Below are positions 7,561-15,043 of a stretch of 16,878 nt of DNA, in pieces. Under the pieces are notes generated by a model that was not told where the DNA came from, searched no databases, and saw only the letters and a list, made by a program, of their open reading frames with translations. The DNA comes from Candidatus Stahliibacteriota bacterium (GTDB lineage: Bacteria; Hydrothermota; Tepidihabitantia; SM23-42): NCBI GenBank assembly GCA_030613445.1, contig JAUWLY010000018.1:1-16878 (forward strand), given 5' to 3'. Every line of letters starts with the position of its first letter. The first letter of the stretch is position 1. Both the position numbers and the translations under genes were made by a program.

Positions 7561-7767
7561 ATGTGTTGCACACCTGACAGATATCATGTGAATAACATGA
7601 CGGGAATGAATGCAGGTTGTTGTCACGGTCACGGTATGTTCGGACAAAAACCCATGTTCTGGAGTAAGCGAAAAGAGATTAGATTACTTCAAAAACATCT
7701 GGATCACCTGAAAGAAGAGGTGAAAGATATAGAAGATTATATGGCAGAACTCCAAAAGGAGACATAA
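7561..7767 (+). CDS. Small Cys/His-rich coiled-coil protein, DUF5320-like
   Basis: A 68-residue protein. The first 30 residues contain two CC pairs (2-3 and 20-21) and a GCCHGHGMFG stretch, a plausible metal-binding head. Residues 36-67 form a charged heptad-like helix (LLQKHLDHLKEEVKDIEDYM) that should make a coiled coil. Gly/Met-rich head followed by a short coiled coil is the pattern of DUF5320 proteins, often found beside ArsR regulators and FeMo-cofactor-type proteins in anaerobes (recalled family context, not tested). The start is ATG 7561: AGGAGGTGA lies about 6 nt upstream, and an open GTG at 7552 overlaps that ribosome site and is rejected. It is the second gene of the ArsR operon. 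The shared CC motifs suggest both products sense or bind the same metal or thiol species. Confidence 0.8.
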   Translation: MCCTPDRYHVNNMTGMNAGCCHGHGMFGQKPMFWSKRKEIRLLQKHLDHLKEEVKDIEDYMAELQKET

Positions 7768-7768
7768 A

Positions 7769-7838
7769 TCCTGGTAAAGGAAGGGGGGATTGAACGAACG
7801 ATTCCCTCTTCCCTTTCTCAATTCCTACCATACCAGGA
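7769..7838. terminator. Two-layer hairpin between convergent genes, likely bidirectional terminator
   Basis: The outer arms are TCCTGGTA (7769-7776) and TACCAGGA (7831-7838). The inner arms are 7779-7790 (GGAAGGGGGGAT) and 7801-7812 (ATTCCCTCTTCC), 12 pairs with two G.T, with a 10-nt loop. It starts right after the TAA of the DUF5320-like gene and before the 3' end of the convergent DUF885 gene. There is no strong T-run, so a role as an intrinsic terminator is only probable. A small extra hairpin TGTCG-aaac-CGACA follows at 7846-7859. Confidence 0.55.
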
Positions 7839-7868
7839 CTAATTCTGTCGAAACCGACAACTGTGCTT

Positions 7869-9557
7869 CTAATATTCATGTTCAGAGAACATTATCCTTC
7901 TTAGTAGCAGTACCGGGATCGAGCCGTGGCTGAGCAGTTCATCGTGGAATTCTTTGAGTGAAAAATCAGTACCTTGTGCTTTGCGAAAATCATCAAGTAG
8001 TGCAAGTAACTGAACCTTGCCCAATAGATAGCTCGAAGCTTGACCAGGATCTGTTATGTATCTGACTACTTCACGGGCCATATAACTGCGGTCTCTATTT
8101 AGCACATTGGACATATAACTGACTGCTTCTTCATAGGACATTTGTTCAGTCTGCAGCATGACATCTACGATCACCCGTGCCGCTCGAAATTTAACACCCT
8201 GCAGCGCATTGATAAGCGCGCCCAGCGTATCATCCTGGTAAAGCATACTACGGGCCATAAGCTCTTCACAATACAAGGCCCACCCCTCGATAAAAATATA
8301 GTCGTGGGAACTTTTGCGGATTCTCGACGGGTGTTGATTTGCGATCGATAACTGAAGGTGATGACCTGGGTATGCTTCATGGACAACACCACCCCTGAAA
8401 TGTCGGTTATGTACATAGTTATAATAGTATTCAACCTGTCCAATATTGAATTGATTAGGCACGGGCGGTACGTAAAAATAGCTTGTCTTGAAATCGTCAA
8501 AGGGTCCTGGAGGCTGCATGGCAATACCCGGGATTAGACCACGTATGAATTCTGGCGTCTCTACGATATTTATATCACCGATGTAATCAGGTACGGTCAC
8601 GAGATCAGACTGCTCGACGAATTCACGTACCGTCAGGATTTCATTACTGCGATATGATTCAACATCAGACTTGCTGAAATTTTCCGGTAACGTGATCTTT
8701 ATACCGACCGGCTCATCGTGTCTTTGCTGCAGGCTGTCGATCAGTATTGAAACTGAGTCGAGTGTATTTTGCCCGATCTTTAACAGACTGTCTGCATCAA
8801 TGTTGAGTAAATGAATATTGTTTAACATATATTCATAATGATCTCTGCCCAAAACATAAGGGGTCTTTGGATCTGCTTGCATCTCAAGCTGCAGGCTGAA
8901 AAGCTTCATAGCAGCAATAGCTTTACTGGTGATATGTTTGAACTCGGTTTTTTTGTGCTCGGGTAAAGAATCAACGTATATTTCATAGATATCGTCGATA
9001 AAATCGGTCCCGCTTCTCAACTGACCGATCGCAACCTCACAGAAAAATTGCGAGGGGTGATCGAGGTTTTTTACCGCGCGTTCAAGATAATCCGGAACCT
9101 GTTCAAGTCGGCGCCAGATCGCATATATCCGGTCATGCGAAGAACGTGACGGGTTGAGCAGGATTGTATAAACACCGTATATGCACTCAGTCGAATAAAT
9201 AAGGGGATTTTTTGCATATTCCCTGATGATTTCAATACTGAACAACTCATCAACGATACTGGCTTTTACAAGGTAATAATCAACGATATCATCAATCGAC
9301 AGAGCGGTCGTGTCGACCGCAAATAATTTCTGCTCGAGTTCGCTAAGGCGCTTCTTCACAGCTTTTAGTGCATTCTTTGAATAGTCAGAGAGCAGTGTGT
9401 CATACATGTGAACACCCTGGTCTGTTGCACCGACTGGGTGAAAACGCCAGAGCTCTTCAAGATACTCGTCAGCGATCTGTTCCAGGCTTAGACTGAAAGC
9501 TGTTGAGTTGGTAAAAAGAATTGCGACTATAATGAAAAAATATTTGTATATCTTCAT
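7869..9557 (-). CDS. Exported DUF885 protein, gluzincin-like zinc peptidase candidate
   Basis: A 562-residue protein with signal peptide (MKIYKYFFIIVAILFTNSTA), so active in periplasm or outside. The zinc motif HEAYPGHH is at about residues 393-400, and the downstream EGWALYCEELM (about 30 residues later) supplies the third ligand, as in gluzincin-type DUF885 members. The C-terminus has the family landmarks PGQASSYLLGKVQLLAL and LKEFHDELLSHGSIPV. Length is normal for the family (550-600). Members are predicted metallopeptidases or carboxypeptidases; substrate unknown. I use ATG 9557; a TTG two codons upstream is possible, and no clear ribosome site is seen for either. The gene ends with TAG and is single, transcribed from its own promoter at 9662-9635, diverging from the VCBS-repeat gene. 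Confidence 0.92.
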   Translation of the reverse strand: MKIYKYFFIIVAILFTNSTAFSLSLEQIADEYLEELWRFHPVGATDQGVHMYDTLLSDYSKNALKAVKKRLSELEQKLFAVDTTALSIDDIVDYYLVKASIVDELFSIEIIREYAKNPLIYSTECIYGVYTILLNPSRSSHDRIYAIWRRLEQVPDYLERAVKNLDHPSQFFCEVAIGQLRSGTDFIDDIYEIYVDSLPEHKKTEFKHITSKAIAAMKLFSLQLEMQADPKTPYVLGRDHYEYMLNNIHLLNIDADSLLKIGQNTLDSVSILIDSLQQRHDEPVGIKITLPENFSKSDVESYRSNEILTVREFVEQSDLVTVPDYIGDINIVETPEFIRGLIPGIAMQPPGPFDDFKTSYFYVPPVPNQFNIGQVEYYYNYVHNRHFRGGVVHEAYPGHHLQLSIANQHPSRIRKSSHDYIFIEGWALYCEELMARSMLYQDDTLGALINALQGVKFRAARVIVDVMLQTEQMSYEEAVSYMSNVLNRDRSYMAREVVRYITDPGQASSYLLGKVQLLALLDDFRKAQGTDFSLKEFHDELLSHGSIPVLLLRRIMFSEHEY

Positions 9558-9634
9558 AATCAAAGTTGCACGCTTTCATTAATATCATAAATCTTTTTTG
9601 TGGAAATCGTGTGAAAAGACCTCACCATGCTGAC

Positions 9635-9662
9635 AGTATACTGAAATCTGTTCTATTGTCAA
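9635..9662 (-). promoter_or_regulatory. Promoter of the DUF885 gene
   Basis: Minus strand TTGACA (9662-9657), 16-nt spacer, TATACT (9640-9635). Expected start near 9628, giving a leader of about 70 nt. Its -35 lies only 9 bp from the -35 of the plus-strand promoter at 9672, so the two polymerases would compete or share control. Confidence 0.72.
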
Positions 9663-9671
9663 ACCAACCCC

Positions 9672-9700
9672 TTGACGCATCAGTTTGTTTATATTATAAT
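9672..9700 (+). promoter_or_regulatory. Promoter of the VCBS-repeat protein operon
   Basis: TTGACG (9672-9677), 17-nt spacer, TATAAT (9695-9700). Expected start near 9707 and a leader of about 90 nt. Confidence 0.8.
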
Positions 9701-9720
9701 GATATGAGTCTTAAGTTTCA

Positions 9721-9781
9721 TACAGAGCTCAGTGCTATTCGGCTCTGTAGATTTTTCTGATGTTAAATAGATGTTAAATAA
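9721..9781 (+). promoter_or_regulatory. Leader hairpin and 11-bp tandem repeat in the 5' untranslated region
   Basis: TACAGAGC (9721-9728) and GCTCTGTA (9742-9749) form a perfect 8-bp stem with a 13-nt loop, followed by GATTTTTC. This is a weak terminator/attenuator-like layout inside the transcript leader. It is followed by two near-identical 11-nt units (9760-9770 and 9771-9781, ATGTTAAATA plus one base) just before the ribosome site. Confidence 0.4.
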
Positions 9782-9797
9782 TGGAAAAGGAGATATC

Positions 9798-12700
9798 GTG
9801 AAAAAAATAATAGTAATAGCAATCGTCGTCATACCACTTTGGCTCTTTGGCCAGATATGGCAAAGAGTCCTCGAAGAATCAATTGATGATGATTACCTTG
9901 CCGGTGCCTATTCAGGCGGCGTCAATTACTCAAAACCATACTGGATTGATATCGATGCAGATAATGATTTTGACCTTTTTATAGGTCAAGCAGGCGGCGG
10001 CCTGCACTTCTACCGCAACGATGGTACTGTTTCATCACCTTCCTGGACATTCGCGGAAGAAGACTTTGAGAACATAGACGTGGGTAATCGCTCGTCTCAA
10101 GCATTCGTAGACATCGATGCAGATGGTGACTACGACCTTTTTATCGGCGAGCAATGGGGCATACTATACTACTATCGAAACGAGGGAACGCCAAACGTTG
10201 ATTCTTTCGTCTTTGTGACTAATAACTATGAAGGTATTGATGTCGGCAGATATTCAGCACCTTTTTTCTGTGATATTGATAATGATGGTGATTCTGATAT
10301 GTTTATTGGTGAACATGGCGGAAATATTAATTATTACAGAAACGACGGCACTCCCTCATCACCGTCCTGGACACTCGTCGACGAAACCTGGTTTGGCATT
10401 GATGTCGGTACAAAGAATATCCCGTGGTTCATAGATATCGACGCAGATGCCGATCTCGACCTCTTTATTGGATATTCTGAGGGAACGACTTGGTTCTATC
10501 GAAACGAAGGTACACCGTCGACTCCCAACATGGTCTATGTCACCAATAACTATATCTCTGATGTTGGCAATACAAATGCGCCCTCTTTTGTTGATATTGA
10601 TAATGATGGAGATTATGATTTCTTTGTCGGTGAGTTCATTGGCAATACGAATTTCTACAGAAATACAGGTACGCCTTCGAATGCATCATGGAGTTTTATC
10701 AGAAGGCATTACCTGACAATCGACATGAACTCTTCAACTACGCCCGTGCTTGTTGATATCGATGCAGACGGTGATTATGACCTCTTTTCTGGAGAATGGG
10801 CAGGTTTTATTGATTATTTCAAGAATACCGGCACTCCGACTGACCCTAAATGGAACATAATTTCAGAAAACTACCTGGGCATTGATGTTGGTGATAACAG
10901 CACACCAGACTTCCTTGATATCGATAATGACAATGATTATGATATGTTCATTGGAAACGTCCTTGGTAATATATATTACTACCGTAATGACGGTTCTGCT
11001 TCTTCACCGAGTTTTACTTTTGTAGACAGTAATTATAATAGTATTGATGTCGGTGATAATAGTGCACCGGCTTTTGTTGATATCGACGATGATAATGATT
11101 TTGATCTTTTCATCGGCAATCTGCTCGGAACGATATGGTACTACCGAAATGACGGAACTGCATCTACGCCATCATGGACATATGTCACAGACACCTACGA
11201 AAGCATTGATATTGAAGAGCGGAGCAATCCGACCTTTGCTGACATCGACAATGACAATGATTTTGATCTTTTCATTGGCGAGGCGCTTGGCACGACATTT
11301 CATTACCGTAATGACGGTACAGCCTCATCACCATCGTTCACTTTTGTCACCGATGCTTTTGCAGACATTAATGTAGGCGAAAATACAGCCCCTGCATTTA
11401 TCGACATAAATAGTGACGGCGATCTCGACCTCTTTATTGGCGAACGATGGGGAGGCTTGAATCATTACGCGCAGATCACTGGTGATCTCGTACCTCCAGA
11501 AGCGCCGTATATTTACGGCGAGAAATCAGGTAATAATGTGTATTTCTGGTGGCACCCTGTAACTACCGATACCGCGGGAAATCCTGAAAACGTTCATCAT
11601 TATGTCGTCTACCGCAATACTGTACCGAGTTTTGTACCTGGTCCAGCTGATTCAATCGGCTCAACCCTAGCCCCTGATACAATATTCTTGGATATCGGAG
11701 CTCTAAATACCGGAGTCAGCTATTATTATCTTGTTAAAACAGTAGATGTCGCGGATAATCGGAGCACAAAGTCAAATATGGGTTATAAGTTCAATAAATA
11801 TGTCCATGAGAACCCTGGCGTGACTGGCGACCGTAACTGGGTAAGTCATCCATGGCATAGTGAATACGCCGTGGCATCAGAACTGACGACCGATCTCAGC
11901 CCGTCTGGAGATCCCTTGACAAAAATCACTAATCTTACGGATGGACAGCTTTTCGAAAACTGGATCTATCATCCAGTATTGGGTTGGTACGGGTTTGATT
12001 TCGCAATTGCCCCGGGACGTGCTTTCGAGTATTTAGCAGCAAGCGACGACACAATCATCTTCGTCGGTTCGAACAACCCTGACGGCGAAGTAAGTTTCAA
12101 TGAGAATCCTGGAGCAACAGGTGACAGAAATTGGCGCTCAATCCCCTATAATGCCAATTATAATACAGTAAGTGATATCACAACCGAATACAGTCCGTCT
12201 GGAGATCCCTTGACAAAAATCACAAATCTCAGAGACGACCAGGTTTTCGAAAGCTGGATATACCATCCTGTTCTCGGTTGGTACGGAAACGATTTCACAA
12301 ATGTTCCGGGTCGCGCTTATGAATACATCGCAATCACTGACGCGACATGGAACCCGACCGAGTACAGCAATGTAGCTAAGTCGATGTTTGCCGCGGAGAA
12401 ATATGAGGATCCAGAACTCGAAGTCTGGCTTGGTAGCCTTACTAAACCCAATCGGACGCCTGCCTGGATATTAGTACAGGGTGAGTATATGTTGGCAAAA
12501 CCAGCAAAAAAGGACATGGACCGTGAAGCCGGCATTTCGCATACGGTGCGCGCTGATCTAGAAATCGCTAGTGTAGAAGGGTTGATATTCACTGCATATC
12601 GTCCGGACCAACCTTATGATGTACTGACTGAAAAAACCGTGGGATGCGGTATTGCGAAGAAGTTCAACTTCTATTCGATATGGTTTGACGTTGGTAATTT

Positions 12701-13349
12701 CAAGAAACCCTGGGAAGCAACACAGGAAGTGATTCTTATTATTGAAGCGCACATCCGGGGCAAAAGTCATTTTACGGTCATGACTTTCTCGTTAAACAAA
12801 GGTGTAGATATTCAGGATTTAGGTAAGCTCAACCTGAAATCTATGCCGCAACCTCAAGTTCATGACAACCAGGCAATCTGGGACGATATGGCAAGTGATA
12901 ACATTGTGGGTTACAGCATATTCAGTAATGACCAACGTTTGAATGATAAGCTGATTACCTCTGGTAGATACTCTACCTCCGGTGACATTGCTGTACGACC
13001 AGTGATAAAAGGTGGATACGAAACGGTTTACAGTTCACAGGATAGCGATTATAAACCGTGTGGTAATACACCGATTTCGTATGCTTTTAATATTTATCCG
13101 AACCCGTTTGCTTCAAGGACTTATATCTGCTATGCGCTTCCCAACCAGACATTTATCAATATCAAAATCTACGATGTAAGTGGCAAACTCGTTAAGACTC
13201 TCGTTTCTGAAAAAAACGACCCTGGTTTTTATAGAATCGACTGGTCAGGTGATGATAATATTAACAGAAAAGTCGCTCAAGGCGTTTACTTTGTTCATAT
13301 GGAAACAGAGGATTTCGCATCGTACGATAAAATAATATTTGTGGATTAA
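9798..13349 (+). CDS. Large exported FG-GAP/VCBS-repeat protein with C-terminal Type IX-like sorting domain
   Basis: An 1183-residue protein. The start is GTG 9798: AAGGAG lies 5 nt before it and a signal peptide follows directly (MKKIIVIAIVVIPLWLFGQ); an ATG at 9771 is upstream of the ribosome site. Residues about 45-559 are ten units of about 54 residues with core D-I-D-x-D-x-D-x-D-(L/M)-F-I-G and (Y)YRN(D/E)GT, integrin-like calcium-loop blades probably forming one or more beta-propellers. A fibronectin-III-like domain (about 563-660) follows. Next is a domain of about 95-98 residues present twice (about 671-768 and 769-858; ENPG..GDRNW, SPSGDPLTKITNL, YHPVLGWYG..F, PGRA(F/Y)EY). A less clear segment of about 230 residues precedes the C-terminal domain (about 1095-1183; YPNPF, IYDVSGKLVKTL, QGVYFV), typical of Type IX cargo or FlgD-like Ig tails. 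Probably surface-bound or secreted; ligand unknown. The next gene starts 25 bp later. Confidence 0.9.
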   Translation: MKKIIVIAIVVIPLWLFGQIWQRVLEESIDDDYLAGAYSGGVNYSKPYWIDIDADNDFDLFIGQAGGGLHFYRNDGTVSSPSWTFAEEDFENIDVGNRSSQAFVDIDADGDYDLFIGEQWGILYYYRNEGTPNVDSFVFVTNNYEGIDVGRYSAPFFCDIDNDGDSDMFIGEHGGNINYYRNDGTPSSPSWTLVDETWFGIDVGTKNIPWFIDIDADADLDLFIGYSEGTTWFYRNEGTPSTPNMVYVTNNYISDVGNTNAPSFVDIDNDGDYDFFVGEFIGNTNFYRNTGTPSNASWSFIRRHYLTIDMNSSTTPVLVDIDADGDYDLFSGEWAGFIDYFKNTGTPTDPKWNIISENYLGIDVGDNSTPDFLDIDNDNDYDMFIGNVLGNIYYYRNDGSASSPSFTFVDSNYNSIDVGDNSAPAFVDIDDDNDFDLFIGNLLGTIWYYRNDGTASTPSWTYVTDTYESIDIEERSNPTFADIDNDNDFDLFIGEALGTTFHYRNDGTASSPSFTFVTDAFADINVGENTAPAFIDINSDGDLDLFIGERWGGLNHYAQITGDLVPPEAPYIYGEKSGNNVYFWWHPVTTDTAGNPENVHHYVVYRNTVPSFVPGPADSIGSTLAPDTIFLDIGALNTGVSYYYLVKTVDVADNRSTKSNMGYKFNKYVHENPGVTGDRNWVSHPWHSEYAVASELTTDLSPSGDPLTKITNLTDGQLFENWIYHPVLGWYGFDFAIAPGRAFEYLAASDDTIIFVGSNNPDGEVSFNENPGATGDRNWRSIPYNANYNTVSDITTEYSPSGDPLTKITNLRDDQVFESWIYHPVLGWYGNDFTNVPGRAYEYIAITDATWNPTEYSNVAKSMFAAEKYEDPELEVWLGSLTKPNRTPAWILVQGEYMLAKPAKKDMDREAGISHTVRADLEIASVEGLIFTAYRPDQPYDVLTEKTVGCGIAKKFNFYSIWFDVGNFKKPWEATQEVILIIEAHIRGKSHFTVMTFSLNKGVDIQDLGKLNLKSMPQPQVHDNQAIWDDMASDNIVGYSIFSNDQRLNDKLITSGRYSTSGDIAVRPVIKGGYETVYSSQDSDYKPCGNTPISYAFNIYPNPFASRTYICYALPNQTFINIKIYDVSGKLVKTLVSEKNDPGFYRIDWSGDDNINRKVAQGVYFVHMETEDFASYDKIIFVD
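9930..11474 (+). repeat. Ten tandem coding repeats (about 162 bp each)
   Basis: The units encode 'P.F.DID.D.DYDLFIGE..G...YYRNDGT.S.PSW.FV...Y..IDVG..S'. Nine are complete (the fourth is one residue short) and the tenth degenerates after the second strand. They diverge at DNA level, so this is an old array; units 7 and 8 share the most distinctive features (DIDxDND, IGN.LG.I.YYRNDG.AS). Confidence 0.88.
11808..12371 (+). repeat. Duplicated domain with a 29-bp exact DNA repeat
   Basis: Two copies of one domain, 11808-12101 and 12102 to about 12371. Most of the alignment is diverged at DNA level, but 11901-11929 and 12195-12223 are identical over 29 bp, coding for PSGDPLTKI. Similar paired domains occur in other exported proteins of FCB-type bacteria (recalled). 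Confidence 0.8.
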
Positions 13350-13374
13350 ATCTGTCACATGAAGGAGGAATATT

Positions 13375-14475
13375 ATGTTTAAACTGATTATCAGAGCAAG
13401 TGTGCTACTCGTTCTTATTGCTTTACCGGGTTTTGCACAGATGTCATGTGTGATCGATCAAATCGTCAGCGATCTACCTGTCGGCTATGACATCACCGGC
13501 ACACACTGGTATGTCTATAAAATATCTGACCCTTCAGGCGATATAATCACACAAGATTCATCCGGATCCATGACAATATACTTTAGCAATTCTATTTTCT
13601 GGAGTGGTGAAATCGGTACTGGTTTCTACCCGCCTCAACCACAGATCGGTGATTCTATAATAGTATTTGGCTGCTGGGATTCTGCTTATGCTTCTGATTC
13701 TGCAGGCTATAACACCAATCCAAATCACATGGGGTTTTACTGGATCTATTCCGATATCCTTCATGACGAGGCTCTTGACCACTGGCCAACCGATACGTTG
13801 CGTCCCTTACCTCAACCTACAGCGGCTCAAGTTGGCACAGATATAGAAATTGAAATACCAAACCCACGGGAAACCCGCTACACAGGCCAAACCGCATATG
13901 ATATATTAGGTTATTGGATATGGGCAGATACTACCGGTACGGGAACACCAAGCAGTTATGACAAAGAACTAACCTATGTGCCTATCCAGGGCGTTTATGG
14001 TGACACGACCACATATTTACACCCTATCGCTGGTAATTATGCAGATGGACAAACCGTCTACTGGGTATATAAACTTGTTTCCCGACCTGCCTTAGCCTAT
14101 GACGAGCCACGCCAGGCACCTGGTTATACATCATACTATTACTCTTGTAATTCCAACCCCATTATAATCATCGGGATCGAAGAAACACCATCAACTGCAC
14201 CGCGCAACCCGACAATTCAAGCCTACCCAAACCCATTCCACAGCGAAATTACAATCAGTCTAAACATAGCACGCACGGCAGAAAGTGCGCAGCTGAAAAT
14301 CTTTGACGTCACTGGGCATCTGGTCAGGATATACGCCCTGTCACCTTCCTCATCTTCTTCTATTACCTGGGACTGCTTTGACAGAACGGGCAACAAGGTT
14401 CCAGCCGGTGTCTATTGTGTGAAGTTAGAAGCAGCAGGTCGCATAATTATCGAAAAAATCGTGAAAATCGAATAA
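13375..14475 (+). CDS. Secreted protein with C-terminal Type IX-like sorting domain
   Basis: A 366-residue exported protein of unknown function. The signal peptide is residues 1-21 (ending LPGFAQ). The body (about 22-270) is rich in Tyr, Trp, Ser and Asp, and in predicted beta strands, with no enzyme motif that I recognise. A stretch around 150-225 (NPRETRYTGQTAYDILGYWI, then ADTTGTGTPSSYDKEL) looks like a fibronectin-type sandwich describing residues between strands. The C-terminal 85 residues (AYPNPFHSEITISL, LKIFDVTGHLVRIY, GVYCVKLE, IIEKIVKIE) are a sorting or Ig-like tail of the same type as in the preceding 1183-residue protein. GAAGGAGG lies 5-6 nt upstream of the ATG and the gap to the preceding gene is 25 bp, so the two are co-transcribed and probably exported by the same system. 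Confidence 0.85.
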   Translation: MFKLIIRASVLLVLIALPGFAQMSCVIDQIVSDLPVGYDITGTHWYVYKISDPSGDIITQDSSGSMTIYFSNSIFWSGEIGTGFYPPQPQIGDSIIVFGCWDSAYASDSAGYNTNPNHMGFYWIYSDILHDEALDHWPTDTLRPLPQPTAAQVGTDIEIEIPNPRETRYTGQTAYDILGYWIWADTTGTGTPSSYDKELTYVPIQGVYGDTTTYLHPIAGNYADGQTVYWVYKLVSRPALAYDEPRQAPGYTSYYYSCNSNPIIIIGIEETPSTAPRNPTIQAYPNPFHSEITISLNIARTAESAQLKIFDVTGHLVRIYALSPSSSSSITWDCFDRTGNKVPAGVYCVKLEAAGRIIIEKIVKIE

Positions 14476-14576
14476 AACATATAATACGCTGGAAAGATCA
14501 ATAACACTCATCAATATTAACAACGGTTTTTACCTCATCTAAACCGACAGTAGAAACCGATTGTCCTAATTCCATA

Positions 14577-14604
14577 TTGACAAAGGGGTATATACTCTTA
14601 TAAT
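14577..14604 (+). promoter_or_regulatory. Promoter of the fibronectin-like / Ig-lipoprotein gene pair
   Basis: TTGACA (14577-14582), 16-nt spacer, TATAAT (14599-14604), a full consensus. Expected start near 14611, only about 20 nt before the ATG at 14630. The 101 bp before it (14476-14576) hold no gene and no clear terminator. Confidence 0.85.
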
Positions 14605-14629
14605 ATACGAGTATAAGAAAGGAGCTATT

Positions 14630-15019
14630 ATGGGTAAGATGTGGCTATATCTTGGAATGATTATTCTCCTCTTCGCTATTGTATGTACTGAAACAAATAC
14701 TGTATTGAGTTTGGTACCGCCCGTGCTCATCTCACCGGAAAATGGTTCAACAATTACTGAGAACCCACCAACTTTTGTCTGGCATGCGGTTGAAGGGGAT
14801 TCTTGTGATATGATATATCGCATTGAAATCGCCAGCGATTCGACTTTTGCATCGAATTCGATCATGATATCGACAATGGTCTTATTATCAGACACTACAT
14901 TTATGCCTCAAGATGCCTTTGTATCAGAAACTTATTACTGGCACATGTGTACGCGTCAGAATGCCTGAACCGGTGAACAGGGGGATTGGTCTAATCCCTA
15001 TGAATTCATCGTTCAGTAA
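14630..15019 (+). CDS. Small exported fibronectin-III-like protein interrupted by an in-frame TGA (codon 113)
   Basis: The reading frame runs 112 codons to TGA at 14966-14968, then continues 16 protein-like codons to TAA 15017-15019. It has a signal peptide or membrane segment (MGKMWLYLGMIILLFAIV) and one fibronectin-like sandwich: PPVLISPENGSTITENPPTFVW, then YRIEIASDSTF, then FVSETYYWHM. In this family the sandwich ends with '...YYWxVRAxDxxGxxGDWSxPYxFxV'. The residues after the TGA are TGEQGDWSNPYEFIVQ, exactly that ending. The conserved final strand is therefore cut off if TGA stops translation. AAAGGAG lies 5 nt before the ATG. The next gene begins 24 bp after the TAA, as expected if the longer frame is the ancestral gene. 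It may be a nonsense-mutated gene, an assembly error or a recoded UGA. Function unknown, presumably surface-associated. Confidence 0.7.
14966..14999 (+). other. In-frame TGA with downstream hairpin (first site)
   Basis: TGA 14966-14968; 13 nt later a perfect stem GGGATT (14982-14987) / AATCCC (14993-14998), extendable by one G.T pair (14981/14999), closes a GGTCT loop (14988-14992). The same bases encode the conserved GDWSNPY, so the hairpin may be a by-product of coding. Confidence 0.5.
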
Positions 15020-15043
15020 TTCTAAATCGACATAGGAGGTATT

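Noticed and set aside
7846..7859. TGTCG-aaac-CGACA hairpin as a separate terminator
   Set aside because: Five base pairs only and no T-run; too weak to call by itself.
9930..11474. Regular repeat spacing considered as a CRISPR array
   Set aside because: The repeats are coding, about 162 bp, diverged, and have no unique spacers of CRISPR size; they encode calcium-loop propeller units.
11914..11919. TTGACA -35-like hexamers at 11914 and 12208
   Set aside because: They lie in coding sequence as part of the duplicated domain, without a matching -10 box at proper distance.
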